This document shows positions 30,100-39,746 of a DNA stretch of 64,000 nt, piece after piece (position 1 is the stretch's first letter; each line of letters starts with the position of its first letter). The notes under the pieces were generated by a model. The model was not told the DNA's origin, made no database searches, and saw only the letters and a program-made list of their open reading frames with translations. Origin of the DNA: JASGIT01 sp047601665 (GTDB lineage: Bacteria > Pseudomonadota > Gammaproteobacteria > Burkholderiales > Burkholderiaceae_C). The stretch covers positions 682,001 to 746,000 of the forward strand of contig JASGIT010000001.1 in the NCBI GenBank assembly GCA_047601665.1. Reading direction: 5' to 3'. A program made the position numbers and the translations under genes.

Positions 30100-30699
30100 T
30101 CAAGCCTGCTTGTCTTCACCGATCAGGAGCTTGGTCTCCGACAGGTACATGTGCGGCGGCACCTCGAGGTTGTCGGGCGCGGGCTTGTTCTTGAACACGC
30201 GGCCCGCCATGTCGAACGTGGAGCCGTGGCAGGGGCACAGGAAGCCGCCCTGCCAGTCGTCGGGCAGCGAAGGCTGGGGGCCGGGCGTGAACTTGTCGGA
30301 CGGCGAGCAGCCCAGGTGCGTGCAGATGCCCACGACGACGAGGATTTCCGGCTTGATGGAACGGCCTTCGTTGCGCGCGTAGGGCGGCGTGAACTCGTCG
30401 GGGTGGCGCTTGGACTGCGGGTCAGCCAGCTGGCCGTCGAGCTTGGGCAGCTCGGCGATCTGCTCGGGCGTGCGCTTGACGATCCACACCGGCTTGCCGC
30501 GCCATTCCACGGTCATTTTTTCGCCGGGCTTGAGGCCGGAGATGTCCGCCTCGACGGCCGCGCCCGCCGCCTTGGCTTTTTCCGAGGGCTGGAAAGTACT
30601 CACAAACGGAACGGCGGTTGCCACGCCGCCCACCGCGCCAGCGCAGCTGGACGCAATGAGCCACGTCCGTTTGCTGGAGTCGATTGGGGTCTCACTCAT
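30100..30699 (-). CDS. petA: ubiquinol-cytochrome c reductase, Rieske iron-sulfur subunit
   Basis: [2Fe-2S] Rieske protein of 199 residues. Cluster ligands are CTHLGC (C126, H128) and CPCHG (C155, H158); C131 of the first box and C157-type second-box cysteine form the disulfide. The N-terminal anchor reads SSKRTWLIASSCAG, a lysine-arginine version of a Tat signal. I chose the ATG at 30699 (MSETPIDSSKRT). First gene of petABC, divergent from mscL. Confidence 0.97.
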   Translation of the reverse strand: MSETPIDSSKRTWLIASSCAGAVGGVATAVPFVSTFQPSEKAKAAGAAVEADISGLKPGEKMTVEWRGKPVWIVKRTPEQIAELPKLDGQLADPQSKRHPDEFTPPYARNEGRSIKPEILVVVGICTHLGCSPSDKFTPGPQPSLPDDWQGGFLCPCHGSTFDMAGRVFKNKPAPDNLEVPPHMYLSETKLLIGEDKQA

Positions 30700-30741
30700 G
30701 GGGGGTGTCCTCGATGAACATCTGCTAAGGGTCAACCGCAA

Positions 30742-30747
30742 ATTGTA
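30742..30747 (-). promoter_or_regulatory. possible -10 element of petABC
   Basis: TACAAT on the minus strand, 43 bases upstream of the petA ATG; GAGGA lies just before the start codon. No convincing -35, so only a weak call. Confidence 0.35.
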
Positions 30748-30834
30748 GCGGAGTGAAAATGGTTATTCCGCGCCCCCGCGCGGCCCCACAATGCGGGGGT
30801 TCTGCACTATTCCAACGGGAAGGAGTTACGCACC

Positions 30835-31269
30835 ATGAGCATGTTGAAGGAATTCAGGGAATTCGCCGTCAAGGGCAACGTCATCGATCTCGCCGTGGGC
30901 GTGATCATCGGCGGCGCGTTCGGCAAGATCGTCGATTCGGTGGTGGCCGACCTCATCATGCCCATCGTGGGGCTGGTGTTCGGCAAACTCGACTTTTCCA
31001 ACCTGTTCGTGGTGCTGGGCACCGTGCCGGAAGGCACGGCCCACACGCTGGACGCACTGAAGAAAGCCGGCGTGCCCGTGTTCGCCTACGGCAACTTCAT
31101 CACGGTGGCGGTGAACTTCATCATCCTGGCGTTCATCATTTTCATGATGGTCAAGCAGATCAACCGCCTGAAGCGCGAAGCACCCGCCGAAGCGGCTCCG
31201 GAAGAAACGCCCGCCACGCCCGAGGACATCGTGCTGCTGCGCGAAATCCGCGACAGCCTCAAGCGCTGA
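30835..31269 (+). CDS. mscL: large-conductance mechanosensitive channel
   Basis: Inner-membrane osmotic safety valve of 144 residues, pentameric in the family. The N-terminal helix and first membrane span read MLKEFREFAVKGNVIDLAVG ... VIIGGAFGKIV, and the second span is about residues 78-105. AAGGAG precedes the ATG. A single-gene unit ended by a strong terminator. Confidence 0.97.
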   Translation: MSMLKEFREFAVKGNVIDLAVGVIIGGAFGKIVDSVVADLIMPIVGLVFGKLDFSNLFVVLGTVPEGTAHTLDALKKAGVPVFAYGNFITVAVNFIILAFIIFMMVKQINRLKREAPAEAAPEETPATPEDIVLLREIRDSLKR

Positions 31270-31295
31270 CCGGTACAGGTACCTGACCGACACAC

Positions 31296-31324
31296 AGCCC
31301 GTGGCCTGCGCCACGGGCTTTTTT
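31296..31324 (+). terminator. terminator of mscL, overlapping the pdxA stop
   Basis: A perfect 10-bp inverted repeat AGCCCGTGGC/GCCACGGGCT with a 4-base loop and six T residues. The T run overlaps the stop codon of the convergent pdxA. Confidence 0.9.
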
Positions 31325-32345
31325 ACGCCGCCAGTTTGCGCGCCATGCGCACGGCCTCGATCAGGCTGGCCGCGTCGGCCACGCCCTGGCCCGCGATGTC
31401 GAAGGCCGTGCCGTGGTCAGGGCTGGTGCGCACCAGGGGCAGGCCCAGGGTGACGTTCACGCCCTTGTCCACGCCCAGGTATTTCACGGGAATCAGGCCC
31501 TGGTCGTGGTACATGGCGATGACCGCGTCGAACTCGCCGCTGCGGGCGCGCATGAAGACGGTGTCGGGCGCGTAGGGGCCGTGCGCCTGGATGCCTTCGG
31601 CGCAGGCCTGGGCGACGGCGGGGGCGATGTGTTCGATTTCCTCGCGGCCAAACAGGCCGCCCTCCCCCGCGTGCGGGTTCAGGCCCGCGACGGCGATACG
31701 CGGCGCGCGGCCCAGGCTGCGCGACAGCGCCGCGTGCGTGATGCGCAGAGTTTGCAGGACGTTGGCGCACGTTGCCGCCGCGATCGCGTCGATCAGCGAG
31801 ACATGGATGCTGACGAGCACGGTGCGCAGCTCGTCGTTGGCGAGCATCATGCGCACCGGCATCTGGTCGACGGGCACGCCCGCGTGGCGAGCGGCCTCGG
31901 CCTGCAGCAGTTCGGTATGGCCGGGGAAGTCCACGCCCGCTGCGGACAGCGCTTCCTTGTGCAGCGGCGCGGTAACCAGCGCCGCAACCTCGCCGCGCAG
32001 CGCGGCGCGCGCGGCCCAGACCACGCAGTCGGCGGCGGCGCGGCCCGCCTCGGCGCACACCGCGCCGAAGGGCACGGGCCCCGGCAAATCCGGCAGTTGC
32101 CAGACGGGCAGGCAGCGCGGCGGCATCTGTCCGACCTCATCCAGCCCGCCCAGCAGCGCCACGGGCAGGCTGGGCTCGCCGGGCCGTTCGATGCACGCGG
32201 CGGCGCGGCGCAGCGTACCCACATCGCCCACCGCGAAGCAACCGCGCAGTTCGTGCGGCGCATCGCGGAAGGCCTTGGCGACGATCTCGGGGCCGATGCC
32301 CGCAGGGTCGCCTTGCGTGATGGCGATGGGGAGAATATGGGTCAA
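31323..32345 (-). CDS. pdxA: 4-hydroxythreonine-4-phosphate dehydrogenase
   Basis: Pyridoxal phosphate biosynthesis enzyme of 340 residues. The start region PIAITQGDPAGIGPEIVAKA and GHTELLQ / NPHAGEGGLFG are family signatures. The start codon is TTG (32343-32345). It directly follows an R1 repeat whose minus-strand end GGAGGCCGATTTG supplies both a strong Shine-Dalgarno and the TTG. No ATG fits the conserved N-terminus. Confidence 0.94.
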   Translation of the reverse strand: MTHILPIAITQGDPAGIGPEIVAKAFRDAPHELRGCFAVGDVGTLRRAAACIERPGEPSLPVALLGGLDEVGQMPPRCLPVWQLPDLPGPVPFGAVCAEAGRAAADCVVWAARAALRGEVAALVTAPLHKEALSAAGVDFPGHTELLQAEAARHAGVPVDQMPVRMMLANDELRTVLVSIHVSLIDAIAAATCANVLQTLRITHAALSRSLGRAPRIAVAGLNPHAGEGGLFGREEIEHIAPAVAQACAEGIQAHGPYAPDTVFMRARSGEFDAVIAMYHDQGLIPVKYLGVDKGVNVTLGLPLVRTSPDHGTAFDIAGQGVADAASLIEAVRMARKLAA

Positions 32346-32348
32346 ATC

Positions 32349-32385
32349 GGCCTCCAGCGCTTATGCATTAAGCGCAAGCAGCTAT
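32349..32385 (+). repeat. R1 repeat copy 5 (NIF3 / pdxA junction)
   Basis: Near-consensus 37-bp R1 element. It fills the 51-bp gap between the NIF3-like gene and pdxA and contributes the pdxA ribosome-binding site. Confidence 0.93.
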
Positions 32386-32396
32386 CAAAATAATAG

Positions 32397-33146
32397 TCAC
32401 GCAGGGTTGTCGATGTCGATGAATTCATGCGACAAGCCCAGCTGCGCCGCCACGTGCGCCGCGACGGCGGGCGCGCCGTAGCGCTCGGTGGCGTGGTGGC
32501 CTGCGGCGATAAAGGCCACGCCCGTCTCGCGTGCCAGATGGGCCTGCGGCTCGGAAATCTCACCGGTGATGAAGGCATCGGCCCCGGCGGCGATGGCCGC
32601 CTCGAAGTAGCCCTGCGCGCCGCCCGTGCACCAGGCCACGCGGCGGATGGGGCGCGCATCTTCGGGCTTGGCCAGCGTCACGCTGCGGCCCAGCACGGCC
32701 TGCACGTGGGCGGCCAGATCGGCGGCACCAGCGAATTGCGCAGGCGCGGCGAAACCCAGTTCCTGGTCGCCGAAGCGCCGGTCAGCCCGCCAGCCCAGCA
32801 CGCGGCCCAACTGCGCGTTGTTGCCCAGTTCCGAGTGCGCGTCCAGCGGCAGGTGGTAGGCGAAGAGGTTGATGTCGTGCGCCAGCAGCCGCTGCAGGCG
32901 CTGCTTCATCCAGCCGGTCACGCGGCCGTCCATGCCGCGCCAGAACAGGCCGTGGTGCACGAAGATGGCATCGGCCCCGGCAGCAATGGCCGCGTCGATC
33001 AGCGCGCGGCTGGCCGTCACGCCGCTGACGATGCGGTGGATTTCAGGCCGGCCCTCGACCTGCAGACCGTTGGGGCCATAGTCCTTGAAGCGCTCGGGCT
33101 GCAGCAGCGCGTCGAAATGAGAGAGCAGTTCCTGTCGCGTGGTCAT
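32397..33146 (-). CDS. NIF3-like (DUF34) dinuclear metal protein
   Basis: NIF3/YbgI family protein of 249 residues with two-metal ligands in FVHHGLFW and the C-terminal GHHATERYGA; GITGEISE-type motif reads FITGEISEPQ. A GTP cyclohydrolase I-like role has been proposed for the family, but its function is not settled. The ATG overlaps the stop of the upstream transporter (ATGA). Confidence 0.9.
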   Translation of the reverse strand: MTTRQELLSHFDALLQPERFKDYGPNGLQVEGRPEIHRIVSGVTASRALIDAAIAAGADAIFVHHGLFWRGMDGRVTGWMKQRLQRLLAHDINLFAYHLPLDAHSELGNNAQLGRVLGWRADRRFGDQELGFAAPAQFAGAADLAAHVQAVLGRSVTLAKPEDARPIRRVAWCTGGAQGYFEAAIAAGADAFITGEISEPQAHLARETGVAFIAAGHHATERYGAPAVAAHVAAQLGLSHEFIDIDNPA

Positions 33147-34468
33147 GCCCGCGATTGTGCCTGCCAGCCCCGGCAGGCCAGGGGCCAGAACCCGATGGCC
33201 GCGCCCAGCACGCCCATCGCGGCCACGTAGTGCGCGGGCGCCAGCACGTCGGCCTGCTGCCACACCGACACCAGCATGGGCGTGAGCCCGCCGAACACGG
33301 CGTAGGCGAGGTTGTAGGCGAACGACAAGCCCGTGAAGCGCACCTGCGGCGGGAAGGCGCGCACGCTCACCACCGGCAGCAGCGAGATGGCGCCGACGAA
33401 GAAGCCCGCCAGGGCGTAGTGCCAGACGAGCGACGTCGCGTCGCCCGGCAGGCTCAGGTAGAACCAGTAGCAGGTGATGCCCATGCCCAGCCAGCCCACG
33501 ACCATGGCCGTGCGCGTGCCCAGCCGGTCGGACAGCCAGCCCCACGACACGCAGCCCAGCGTGAGCGTGACCGTGGCCACCGCGTTGGCCTTGAGCGCCA
33601 GCGCCGGCTCGATGTGGAACACCTTCTGCAGGTAGGACGGCGCGAGCAGCACCACGACCACGATGGCGGTGGAGAGCACCCAGGTCATGAGTGCCACCAG
33701 CACGCAGGCCTCGCGGTGGTCGCGCAGGATGGTCTTGATGGGCAGCTCGCGCCCCTCGGCCTTGCGCGCCTGCAGTTCCTTGAAGATCGGCGTTTCTTCG
33801 AGGAAGCGGCGCAGGTACACCGACACCAGCCCGAACACGCCGCCCAGGATGAACGGGATGCGCCAGGCCCAGTCGTGGATCTCCGCCTGGCTGTAGGTGC
33901 TGTTGAGCCACACGCCGAGGATGGAGCCCAGGAAGATGCCGCCCGTGATGCCCGAGGTCAGCGCGCCGATGGCGAAGCCGTAGTGCCGCGCGGGCGCGTG
34001 CTCGGCCACGAACACCCAGGCCCCCGGCATCTCGCCGCCGATGGCCGCGCCCTGCAGCACGCGCATCAGCAGCAGCAGGATGGGCGCCGCCACGCCGATG
34101 GCGGCGTACGTGGGCAGCAAGCCGATGACCAGCGTGGGCACGGCCATCAGGAAGATGGAGAGCGTGAACATGCGCTTGCGGCCCAGGATGTCGCCGAAGT
34201 GCGCGATCAGCACGCCGCCGATGGGCCGCGCGAGGTAGCCCGCCGCGAAGATGCCCAGCGTCTGCAGCTGGCGCATCCAGTCGGGCAGGCTGGGCGGGAA
34301 GAACAGCGCGCCGATCACGTTGGCGAAGAAGACGAAGACGACGAAGTCGTAGAACTCCAGCGTGCCGCCGAGGGCGGAGAGGCCCAGGGTCTTGTAGTCG
34401 CCGCGGGTCAGCGGGCGGTGGGGCGTGCCGGCGCCCGGAAAGGGCGCGGCGGATGTCAGTGAGGTCAT
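33143..34468 (-). CDS. MFS transporter, metabolite:H+ symporter type
   Basis: Twelve-span major facilitator protein of 441 residues. The start of span 1 (GTLEFYDFVVFVFFANVIG), the loop motif GDILGRKRMF and RVLQGAAIGGEMPGAWVFVAE place it with the MHS group, which includes ProP, KgtP and citrate carriers. Substrate unknown. I chose the ATG at 34468 (MTSLTSAAPFPG); the frame is open to 34627 without conserved sequence. Confidence 0.88.
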   Translation of the reverse strand: MTSLTSAAPFPGAGTPHRPLTRGDYKTLGLSALGGTLEFYDFVVFVFFANVIGALFFPPSLPDWMRQLQTLGIFAAGYLARPIGGVLIAHFGDILGRKRMFTLSIFLMAVPTLVIGLLPTYAAIGVAAPILLLLMRVLQGAAIGGEMPGAWVFVAEHAPARHYGFAIGALTSGITGGIFLGSILGVWLNSTYSQAEIHDWAWRIPFILGGVFGLVSVYLRRFLEETPIFKELQARKAEGRELPIKTILRDHREACVLVALMTWVLSTAIVVVVLLAPSYLQKVFHIEPALALKANAVATVTLTLGCVSWGWLSDRLGTRTAMVVGWLGMGITCYWFYLSLPGDATSLVWHYALAGFFVGAISLLPVVSVRAFPPQVRFTGLSFAYNLAYAVFGGLTPMLVSVWQQADVLAPAHYVAAMGVLGAAIGFWPLACRGWQAQSRA

Positions 34469-34629
34469 GGATGCGTTCCGGCAAACTCGAAGCAGGCGCT
34501 GCGCGGGCCCTGGCAGGTGGCAGGGCGGCGGGCCCGTTCGGGGAGCGATCCGGGTAGGGTCTGGGCAGGCGGGCCGGGCAGGTGTGCCGGGCCGCAGGGA
34601 ACGGATGGCCATTGCAGCGGGCTGCATTT

Positions 34630-34643
34630 TAGGGATAACCCTA
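34630..34643. promoter_or_regulatory. inverted repeat in MFS / HtrA divergent gap
   Basis: TAGGG-ATAA-CCCTA is a short perfect inverted repeat in the 296-bp divergent region 34469-34764, which otherwise shows no gene. The symmetry and position suggest a regulator operator. TATATT overlaps its right edge and could be a -10 toward the protease. Weak call. Confidence 0.3.
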
Positions 34644-34764
34644 TATTCTTGCAGGCCATGCGCATTTCACCCCGCGCCGCGCGGGGTCGGCCCGCAGAGT
34701 GCCCGGGTGGTGCAAACGCGCGACAATGGCGGCCTTTACCCACGCCCCTGCCCTGCTGCCCCTC

Positions 34765-35940
<1,176 letters not shown>

Positions 35941-36765
35941 TCAGGAAGAAGCCGGCCCGTTCGGCTTCTCCGCAAGGTCTTTGCCCTCGGAGTTTTCTTC
36001 TTCGGGCGCCTTGGTCGCCTTGGCGAACCAGGCCGCGCCGATGATGCCGATCTCGTACAGGAAGCACATCGGAATGGCCAGCGCCAGCTGCGACATCACG
36101 TCGGGCGGGGTGACCACCGCCGCCACGATGAAGGCGACGACGACGAAGTAGCCCCGGAAGGACTTGAGCTTGGGGATGTCCACAATGCCGAAGCGCACCA
36201 GCAGCATCACCACGATGGGCACCTGGAACGTGACGCCGAACGCCAGGTACAGCGACAGGATGGACTCGACGTAGGACGCGATGTCCGGCGTGGCCGCCAC
36301 GGCCTCGGGCGTGAAGCGCTGGATGAAGCCGAACATGCGGTCGAGCACGAAGAACTGCACGAAGGCGATGCCCGCGTAGGCCAGGAAGCTGCCGAAGATG
36401 ATGAGCGGCAGCGCGAACTTCTTCTCGTGGCTGTACAGCCCCGGCGCGACGAAGGCCCAGGCCTGGTACATGAGCCAGGGCAGGGACAGCAGCACGCCCC
36501 CCATCAGCAGCACCTTCATGGGCACGAAGAACGGCGAGAACACGCCCACGGCGATGAGCTTGGCGTCCGGCGGCATGTGGTGGCGGATGGGCAGCGCGAT
36601 GAAGTCGATCAGCCCGCTGGGGCCGGGCCAGATGGCCAGCAGCACCAGGGCCACGCCCACGCCGTAGAGGCAGTACAGCAGGCGGTCGCGCAGCTCCATG
36701 AGGTGCTGCACGAAGGGCTGCTCGGTGCCGGCGAGCTCGTCTTCTTTTTCGGGGGTGTCGGACAT
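35941..36765 (-). CDS. tatC: twin-arginine translocase subunit TatC
   Basis: Six-span receptor of the Tat export system, 274 residues. The N-terminus EDELAGTEQPFVQHLMELRDRL and the periplasmic/FSPFFVPMK region are typical. The ATG at 36765 is preceded not by a Shine-Dalgarno but by a terminator-like hairpin and six U residues. The stop shares TGATCA with the convergent protease stop. Last gene of a long minus-strand run. Confidence 0.96.
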   Translation of the reverse strand: MSDTPEKEDELAGTEQPFVQHLMELRDRLLYCLYGVGVALVLLAIWPGPSGLIDFIALPIRHHMPPDAKLIAVGVFSPFFVPMKVLLMGGVLLSLPWLMYQAWAFVAPGLYSHEKKFALPLIIFGSFLAYAGIAFVQFFVLDRMFGFIQRFTPEAVAATPDIASYVESILSLYLAFGVTFQVPIVVMLLVRFGIVDIPKLKSFRGYFVVVAFIVAAVVTPPDVMSQLALAIPMCFLYEIGIIGAAWFAKATKAPEEENSEGKDLAEKPNGPASS

Positions 36766-36766
36766 G

Positions 36767-36789
36767 AAAAAACGCGCCCGGCGGGCGCG
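36767..36789 (-). terminator. terminator-like hairpin directly before tatC
   Basis: 7-bp G/C inverted repeat (CGCGCCC/GGGCGCG, short loop) followed by six T residues on the minus strand. It lies between the tatB stop and the tatC ATG, with one base between the T run and the start codon. It could end tatAB transcripts or attenuate tatC. Confidence 0.75.
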
Positions 36790-36794
36790 CACGG

Positions 36795-37253
36795 TCAATG
36801 GAATTTCTGGGGCCGGAAGCGCGCCACGCGCGCCGCGCCCGACTGGGCCTTGGTGCGCACGCCCGCGCGCGCCTTGTACCACTGCGGCGTGGCGCCGCGC
36901 TTCAGGCGCCAGTTCTTGCCGGGGTGCCTGTAGGACGGGAGGGCGGGCTCGACGTGGGCGGCCGGCGTATCGAACGCGGTGGCGTCGTTCCAGTCTTTCT
37001 GGAACTCGCTGGCCTGGGTCTGGATGGAGTGCTGCACGTCGCGCGCCGCGCCTTCGACGTGGTCCTTCATCTTGCGCAGCTCATCCAGCTCCATGGAGCG
37101 GTTGACCTCGGCCTTCACGTCGTTGACGTAGCGCTGCGCCTTGCCCAGCAGCGTGCCCACGGTGCGGGCCACGCGCGGCAGCTTCTCGGGGCCGATGACG
37201 ATCAGCGCCACAGCGCCGATCAGCGCCATCTTGGACAGGCCGATGTCGATCAT
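36795..37253 (-). CDS. tatB: Sec-independent translocase TatB
   Basis: Tat receptor partner of TatC, 152 residues. The N-terminal membrane helix MIDIGLSKMALIGAVALIVI leads into GPEKLPRVARTVG and an amphipathic helix (about 22-60). A long basic C-terminus follows. It lies 13 bp after tatA. Confidence 0.95.
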   Translation of the reverse strand: MIDIGLSKMALIGAVALIVIGPEKLPRVARTVGTLLGKAQRYVNDVKAEVNRSMELDELRKMKDHVEGAARDVQHSIQTQASEFQKDWNDATAFDTPAAHVEPALPSYRHPGKNWRLKRGATPQWYKARAGVRTKAQSGAARVARFRPQKFH

Positions 37254-37266
37254 GCGCGGCTATGCC

Positions 37267-37509
37267 TCAGCTCTTTTGCTTGGCTTCGACGTCGATGGTG
37301 GTCTTGCCGGCCACCTGCTGGTTGGCGACCTGGCCGGCCGGCGTGCCGGAAGCGGTGTCTTCCGGCGCGCTGCCGTCCTTCATGCCGTCCTTGAAGCCCT
37401 TGACCGCGCCGCCCAAATCGGAGCCGATGTTCTTGAGCTTCCTGGTGCCGAACACCATGACGACGATGAGCAGCACGATCAGCCAGTGCCAAATGGATAA
37501 CGAGCCCAT
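37267..37509 (-). CDS. tatA: Sec-independent translocase TatA
   Basis: Pore-forming Tat subunit of 80 residues. A single membrane helix (IWHWLIVLLIVVMVFG) is followed by the hinge TRKLKNIGSDLGGAVKGFK amphipathic helix. GGAGG lies before the ATG. Downstream of the HIT-family gene by 49 bp. Confidence 0.96.
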   Translation of the reverse strand: MGSLSIWHWLIVLLIVVMVFGTRKLKNIGSDLGGAVKGFKDGMKDGSAPEDTASGTPAGQVANQQVAGKTTIDVEAKQKS

Positions 37510-37558
37510 GGGGGACCTCCTAACAAACGATTCCTGGGATTGTAGAACCCGCGACCTG

Positions 37559-37933
37559 TCAAATCCCGGGTCGGAACCAGGGTCGCGGCCCGCCGATGAC
37601 GTGCAGGTGCAGGTGGTGGACCTCCTGCCCGCCGTCGCCGCCCGTGTTGACCATGAGGCGGAAGCCCCCCTCGGGGTACGGGCGGCAGCCCTGCTCCAGC
37701 GCCAGCTGCGGGGCCAGGGTCATCATGCGGCCCAGCACGGCGGCGTGCTCCGCGCCCACCTGGGCCATGGAGGCCACGTGGCGCTTCGGGATCATCAGGA
37801 AGTGCACGGGCGCCCAGGGACTGATGTCGTGGAAGGCGAGGATGTCCTCGTCCTCATAGACCTTGCGGGACGGGATTTCGCCCGCGATGATCTTGCAGAA
37901 AATGCAGTGGGCGTCGTGGTGGGGGTCGTGCAT
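37559..37933 (-). CDS. HIT-family nucleotide hydrolase
   Basis: Histidine-triad protein of 124 residues (HINT-like purine nucleoside phosphoramidase family). The start CIFCKIIAGEIPSRKVYED and the triad HLHLH at about residues 107-111 are diagnostic. The ATG overlaps the patatin stop by one base. Commonly found between his and tat genes in betaproteobacteria. Confidence 0.94.
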   Translation of the reverse strand: MHDPHHDAHCIFCKIIAGEIPSRKVYEDEDILAFHDISPWAPVHFLMIPKRHVASMAQVGAEHAAVLGRMMTLAPQLALEQGCRPYPEGGFRLMVNTGGDGGQEVHHLHLHVIGGPRPWFRPGI

Positions 37934-38970
37934 CAGGTGTCTTCCTCGAGGTGGAGCGTGGGGCGCACGCCCACGTCGCTGCGGTGCTGCTGGAGCCAGT
38001 GCTGGCCGTGGGTACGGCCCAGGTCGAACAGCTGGCGGATGAAGGCGAGGTCGGAGCGCGTCTTGCTGGCCGCGCCGAAGCCGGCCAGCGGCGTGCCGCC
38101 GTCGATGCGGTGCAGGCGCACGCTCTTGTAGCGCTTGGTGTCCAGCCGCCCTTCCGCGAGCAGGCGGCGCACGAAGTCGATGGCGCGCAGCTCGGCCAGC
38201 AGGCTGGCGTTGAAGGTGACCTCGTTCATGCGGTCGTGGATGTCCTGCGCGCTGCTGGGCAGCGCCTTGTGCTCGATCGGGTTGATCTGCACCAGCAGGA
38301 TGTCGGCGCAGCCGCTTTGCTGGAACAGCGGGTACAGCGCGGGGTTGCCGGAGTAGCCGCCGTCCCAGTAGTACTGGCCCTTGATCTCCACGGCCTGGAA
38401 CAGCAGCGGCAGGCAGGCGGAGGCCATGACGGCGTCCACCGACAGGTTCTTGCCCGCGAACAGTTCGCCCCGGCCCGTGCGCACGTTGGTGGCGCACACG
38501 TAGACCTCGGGCCGGGCGAGCTGGCCGATGGCGTCGAAGTCGAGTTCGCGCTCCAGCAGGCTGCGCAGCGGGTTCATGCCCATCGGGTTGGTCTGGTAGG
38601 GCGACAGCCATTTGCCGACCCAGGACGACATGGGATTGCGCAGCGGCACGCCGAACATCAGGCTGCCCATGGCGCCCACGCCCTCCCACACGCGGCGCAG
38701 CGATTCGCGGGCCAGCGCGGCACCCGCGGCACGGGCCTCCACCGGGTCCTTGTGCTGCTGCGCGGCCTGAGCGAAGCCGTGGGCCAGGGCCACGGCGTTG
38801 ACCGCCCCGGCGCTGGTGCCGCTCACGCCGCGGAGGTCGAAGCCGCCGTCTTCGAGCAGCAGGTCGAGCACGCCCCAGGTGAACGCGCCGTGCGAGCCGC
38901 CGCCTTGCAGCGCGAGGTTGAGCGGCTTGGGTTTCTGCGCGCCGGGCGCGCCGCCGGGTACGTCAGGCAT
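37933..38970 (-). CDS. patatin-like phospholipase
   Basis: Acyl hydrolase of 345 residues with a Ser-Asp dyad. The oxyanion loop is LQGGGSHGAF (about 21-30), the nucleophile Ser53 is in GTSAG and Asp203 is in YWDGGYSGNP. No signal peptide is seen. It overlaps the DUF4870-like gene by eight bases and the HIT gene by one. Substrate not known. Confidence 0.9.
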   Translation of the reverse strand: MPDVPGGAPGAQKPKPLNLALQGGGSHGAFTWGVLDLLLEDGGFDLRGVSGTSAGAVNAVALAHGFAQAAQQHKDPVEARAAGAALARESLRRVWEGVGAMGSLMFGVPLRNPMSSWVGKWLSPYQTNPMGMNPLRSLLERELDFDAIGQLARPEVYVCATNVRTGRGELFAGKNLSVDAVMASACLPLLFQAVEIKGQYYWDGGYSGNPALYPLFQQSGCADILLVQINPIEHKALPSSAQDIHDRMNEVTFNASLLAELRAIDFVRRLLAEGRLDTKRYKSVRLHRIDGGTPLAGFGAASKTRSDLAFIRQLFDLGRTHGQHWLQQHRSDVGVRPTLHLEEDT

Positions 38971-39355
38971 ATACGGGCCTGTCCTGGTTCATGGCGACCA
39001 TGCCGCGCACGATGCGATACAGGAACCAGATGGAGATGATGCCCCACGCAATCCAGCCCGGAAAGAAGAACAGCAGCCACAGCGGCGCGGTGACCAGGTA
39101 CAGCACGCCCGCCCAGAGCACGCTGCGGATGCGCCATGCGAAGTGCGTGCCCTGCCAGGTGCCTTCGGCCTCGCCCTTTTTCACGAGGTCGAGCACCAGC
39201 GCGATGACGAGCAGCGCGGCGCTGGGCTGCGCGCCCGGTATCACGGCGGCCACGGCCACGATGAGGTGCAGCACGTAGCTGACCCAGCCCCAGGCTTTCA
39301 GGCCCTCGGCCTTTTCCTGGTCCAGCGGTTGCAGGTCGATGATGTCGTTGGTCAT
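38963..39355 (-). CDS. small membrane protein, DUF4870-like
   Basis: 130-residue inner-membrane protein of unknown function. Four hydrophobic stretches are visible (about 22-55, then 75-100 and 100-118). An amphipathic KKGEAEGTWQGTHFAWRIRSVLW segment resembles DUF4870/Tic20-type proteins. Overlaps hisE by four bases (ATGA) and the patatin gene by eight, so coupled to both. Confidence 0.75.
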   Translation of the reverse strand: MTNDIIDLQPLDQEKAEGLKAWGWVSYVLHLIVAVAAVIPGAQPSAALLVIALVLDLVKKGEAEGTWQGTHFAWRIRSVLWAGVLYLVTAPLWLLFFFPGWIAWGIISIWFLYRIVRGMVAMNQDRPVYA

Positions 39356-39711
39356 GGCACACCTCCTTCACGTTGAACAGCTTTGCGCAGCGCTTTTTCC
39401 TCCAGGCCGCTCAGGCCCTCGCGGCGCTCCAGCTCGGCCACCACGTCGGCGGGCGCCAGGCCGTAGTACGCGAGCGCGATCATGGAATGGAACCACAGGT
39501 CGGCCACTTCGTAGAGCAGCTTGGCCTTGTCCGCGCCATGGTCTACGTCCTTGGCGGCCATGACCACCTCGGTGGCTTCTTCGCCGATTTTCTTCAGGAA
39601 CGCATCCGGCCCCTTGTGCAGCAGGCGCGCGACGTAGCTCTTCTCGGGGTCGCCGCCGTGGGCGGGCTTGCGGCTTTCGATGATGGCGGCGAGGCGGGCG
39701 AGGGATTCCAT
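39352..39711 (-). CDS. hisE: phosphoribosyl-ATP pyrophosphatase
   Basis: Second step of histidine synthesis, 119 residues: cleaves PR-ATP to PR-AMP. The MazG-like motif GEEATEVVMAAK and EVADLWFHSMIAL metal ligands are present. HisE is separate from HisI here. I chose ATG 39711 (MESLARLAAIIES); the open frame further upstream runs into the R2 repeat. Confidence 0.96.
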   Translation of the reverse strand: MESLARLAAIIESRKPAHGGDPEKSYVARLLHKGPDAFLKKIGEEATEVVMAAKDVDHGADKAKLLYEVADLWFHSMIALAYYGLAPADVVAELERREGLSGLEEKALRKAVQREGGVP

Positions 39712-39746
39712 ATCAGTTATCCATAGTCCTATGCACGACCCGCAGC

